A DNA stretch of 6,318 bases, taken from positions 1 to 6,318 of the forward strand of contig WRGM01000085.1 in assembly GCA_009787175.1 (NCBI GenBank), written 5' to 3'. The stretch's first letter is position 1, and each line of letters opens with the position of its first letter. Positions 5,983-6,318 of this stretch are shown piece after piece. The stretch comes from Candidatus Bathycorpusculum fermentans (GTDB taxonomy: Archaea; Thermoproteota; Bathyarchaeia; Bathyarchaeales; Bathycorpusculaceae). The notes beneath the pieces are model-generated. The model had not been told where the DNA came from. It did no database searches and saw nothing but the letters and a program-made list of their open reading frames with translations. The translations under genes and the position numbers were made by a program.

Positions 5983-6318
5983 AAGGAGCAGCTTTTTTTA
6001 TCCATAAATCCTTCACTTGATTATACACAAACATCTTCCATCCCGCTTCACTTGAACATATAACAAAAATTTGCTCATCTATTACCCGAACGATTATATT
6101 ACTTGTATTAACGGGTAAAGAAGCTTTACGGATCCAATTATCCTCATATGAATTATACATATACATCTTTCCATCATAAGTTATAACAAAAAGTTGGTTG
6201 TTTATCACACAAACGCTCGGGCTACTTACATTAATCCGTAACTCCCGCTGTTTTACGTAATCGAGACACATTTTTACACAATTGATGTTTAAATTCGCGT
6301 TAAACATCATATTAAAGA
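5957..6318 (-). CDS. Kelch-type surface protein, upstream part, cut by window edge
   Basis: This is the upstream part of the same kelch-like protein. From the ATG at 6310 it is 117 residues, but the frame stays open to the window edge and the first residues already look like the end of a blade (CLDYVKQREL), with no signal peptide. The true start is therefore probably beyond the window. Two blade strands are clear: VINNQLFVITYDGKMYMYN with EDNW at 56-59, and VIDEQIFVICSSEAG then FVYNQVKDLW at 94-103. The next blade begins WIKKAAPYVLSSNV, closely matching WIRKASLPVNTSNI of the previous one, and then ends at TAG (5959-5957). The protein continues in another frame that overlaps this one by 26 bases. 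There is no sign of an anchor in this part, so it would be unanchored if translated alone. Confidence 0.7.
   Translation of the reverse strand, partial: FNMMFNANLNINCVKMCLDYVKQRELRINVSSPSVCVINNQLFVITYDGKMYMYNSYEDNWIRKASLPVNTSNIIVRVIDEQIFVICSSEAGWKMFVYNQVKDLWIKKAAPYVLSSNVC

Noticed and set aside
5993..5999. The A7 run in the kelch gene as a programmed -1 ribosomal slippage site.
   Set aside because: Joining the two frames needs a +1 (or -2) shift, so a -1 slip would lead to the wrong frame.
1..6318. Mobile element, CRISPR array, tRNA/rRNA, toxin-antitoxin or defence system.
   Set aside because: No transposase or integrase, no regularly spaced repeats, no cloverleaf-like sequence and no known defence domain were seen on either strand.

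Overview
The window is AT-rich and reads as archaeal chromosome. Three housekeeping genes carry this call: a RIO2-family atypical kinase with its winged-helix N-terminus, a single-domain Sm-like (LSm) RNA-binding protein of 80 residues, and pyrI, the regulatory chain of aspartate carbamoyltransferase. Short or absent leaders, TATA-like boxes about 25-40 bases before starts, and oligo-T tracts after stops fit archaeal transcription. The two surface proteins (a NosD-type beta-helix protein and a kelch-type protein, each with a C-terminal membrane anchor) are common in uncultured Bathyarchaeia and in Methanomicrobia. I lean to a Bathyarchaeia-like lineage with low confidence, because no rRNA or lineage marker is present.

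Layout from left to right. Bases 1-745 hold a candidate 39-residue gene with a good Shine-Dalgarno (49-168, minus) and a 132-residue protein of unknown function (278-676, minus). Bases 745-2493 encode a secreted, membrane-anchored parallel beta-helix protein (minus). It diverges from a two-gene plus-strand unit across one TATA-like element near 2565-2572. That unit encodes a MazG-like all-alpha NTP pyrophosphohydrolase (2608-2922) and a YkgJ-type cysteine-cluster protein (2959-3384). pyrI (3389-3853, minus) converges on it, with oligo-T tracts serving both directions. The LSm gene (4050-4292, plus) and rio2 (4289-5188, minus) converge so tightly that their stop codons overlap. A 209-base spacer follows, then a kelch-type surface protein on the minus strand (5398 to the right edge). 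It is split into two overlapping frames and also carries a 75-base-offset internal duplication just before its membrane anchor.

No single pathway links these genes. They are mostly separate housekeeping functions (nucleotide-pool sanitation, allosteric control of pyrimidine synthesis, RNA handling, small-subunit ribosome maturation) interleaved with cell-surface proteins. I see no CRISPR array, tRNA, rRNA, transposase, toxin-antitoxin pair or defence system. The points most worth following up are the broken kelch gene and its duplication, the 39- and 132-residue orphans, pyrI without pyrB beside it, and a switch in strand base composition inside the beta-helix gene near base 1320.
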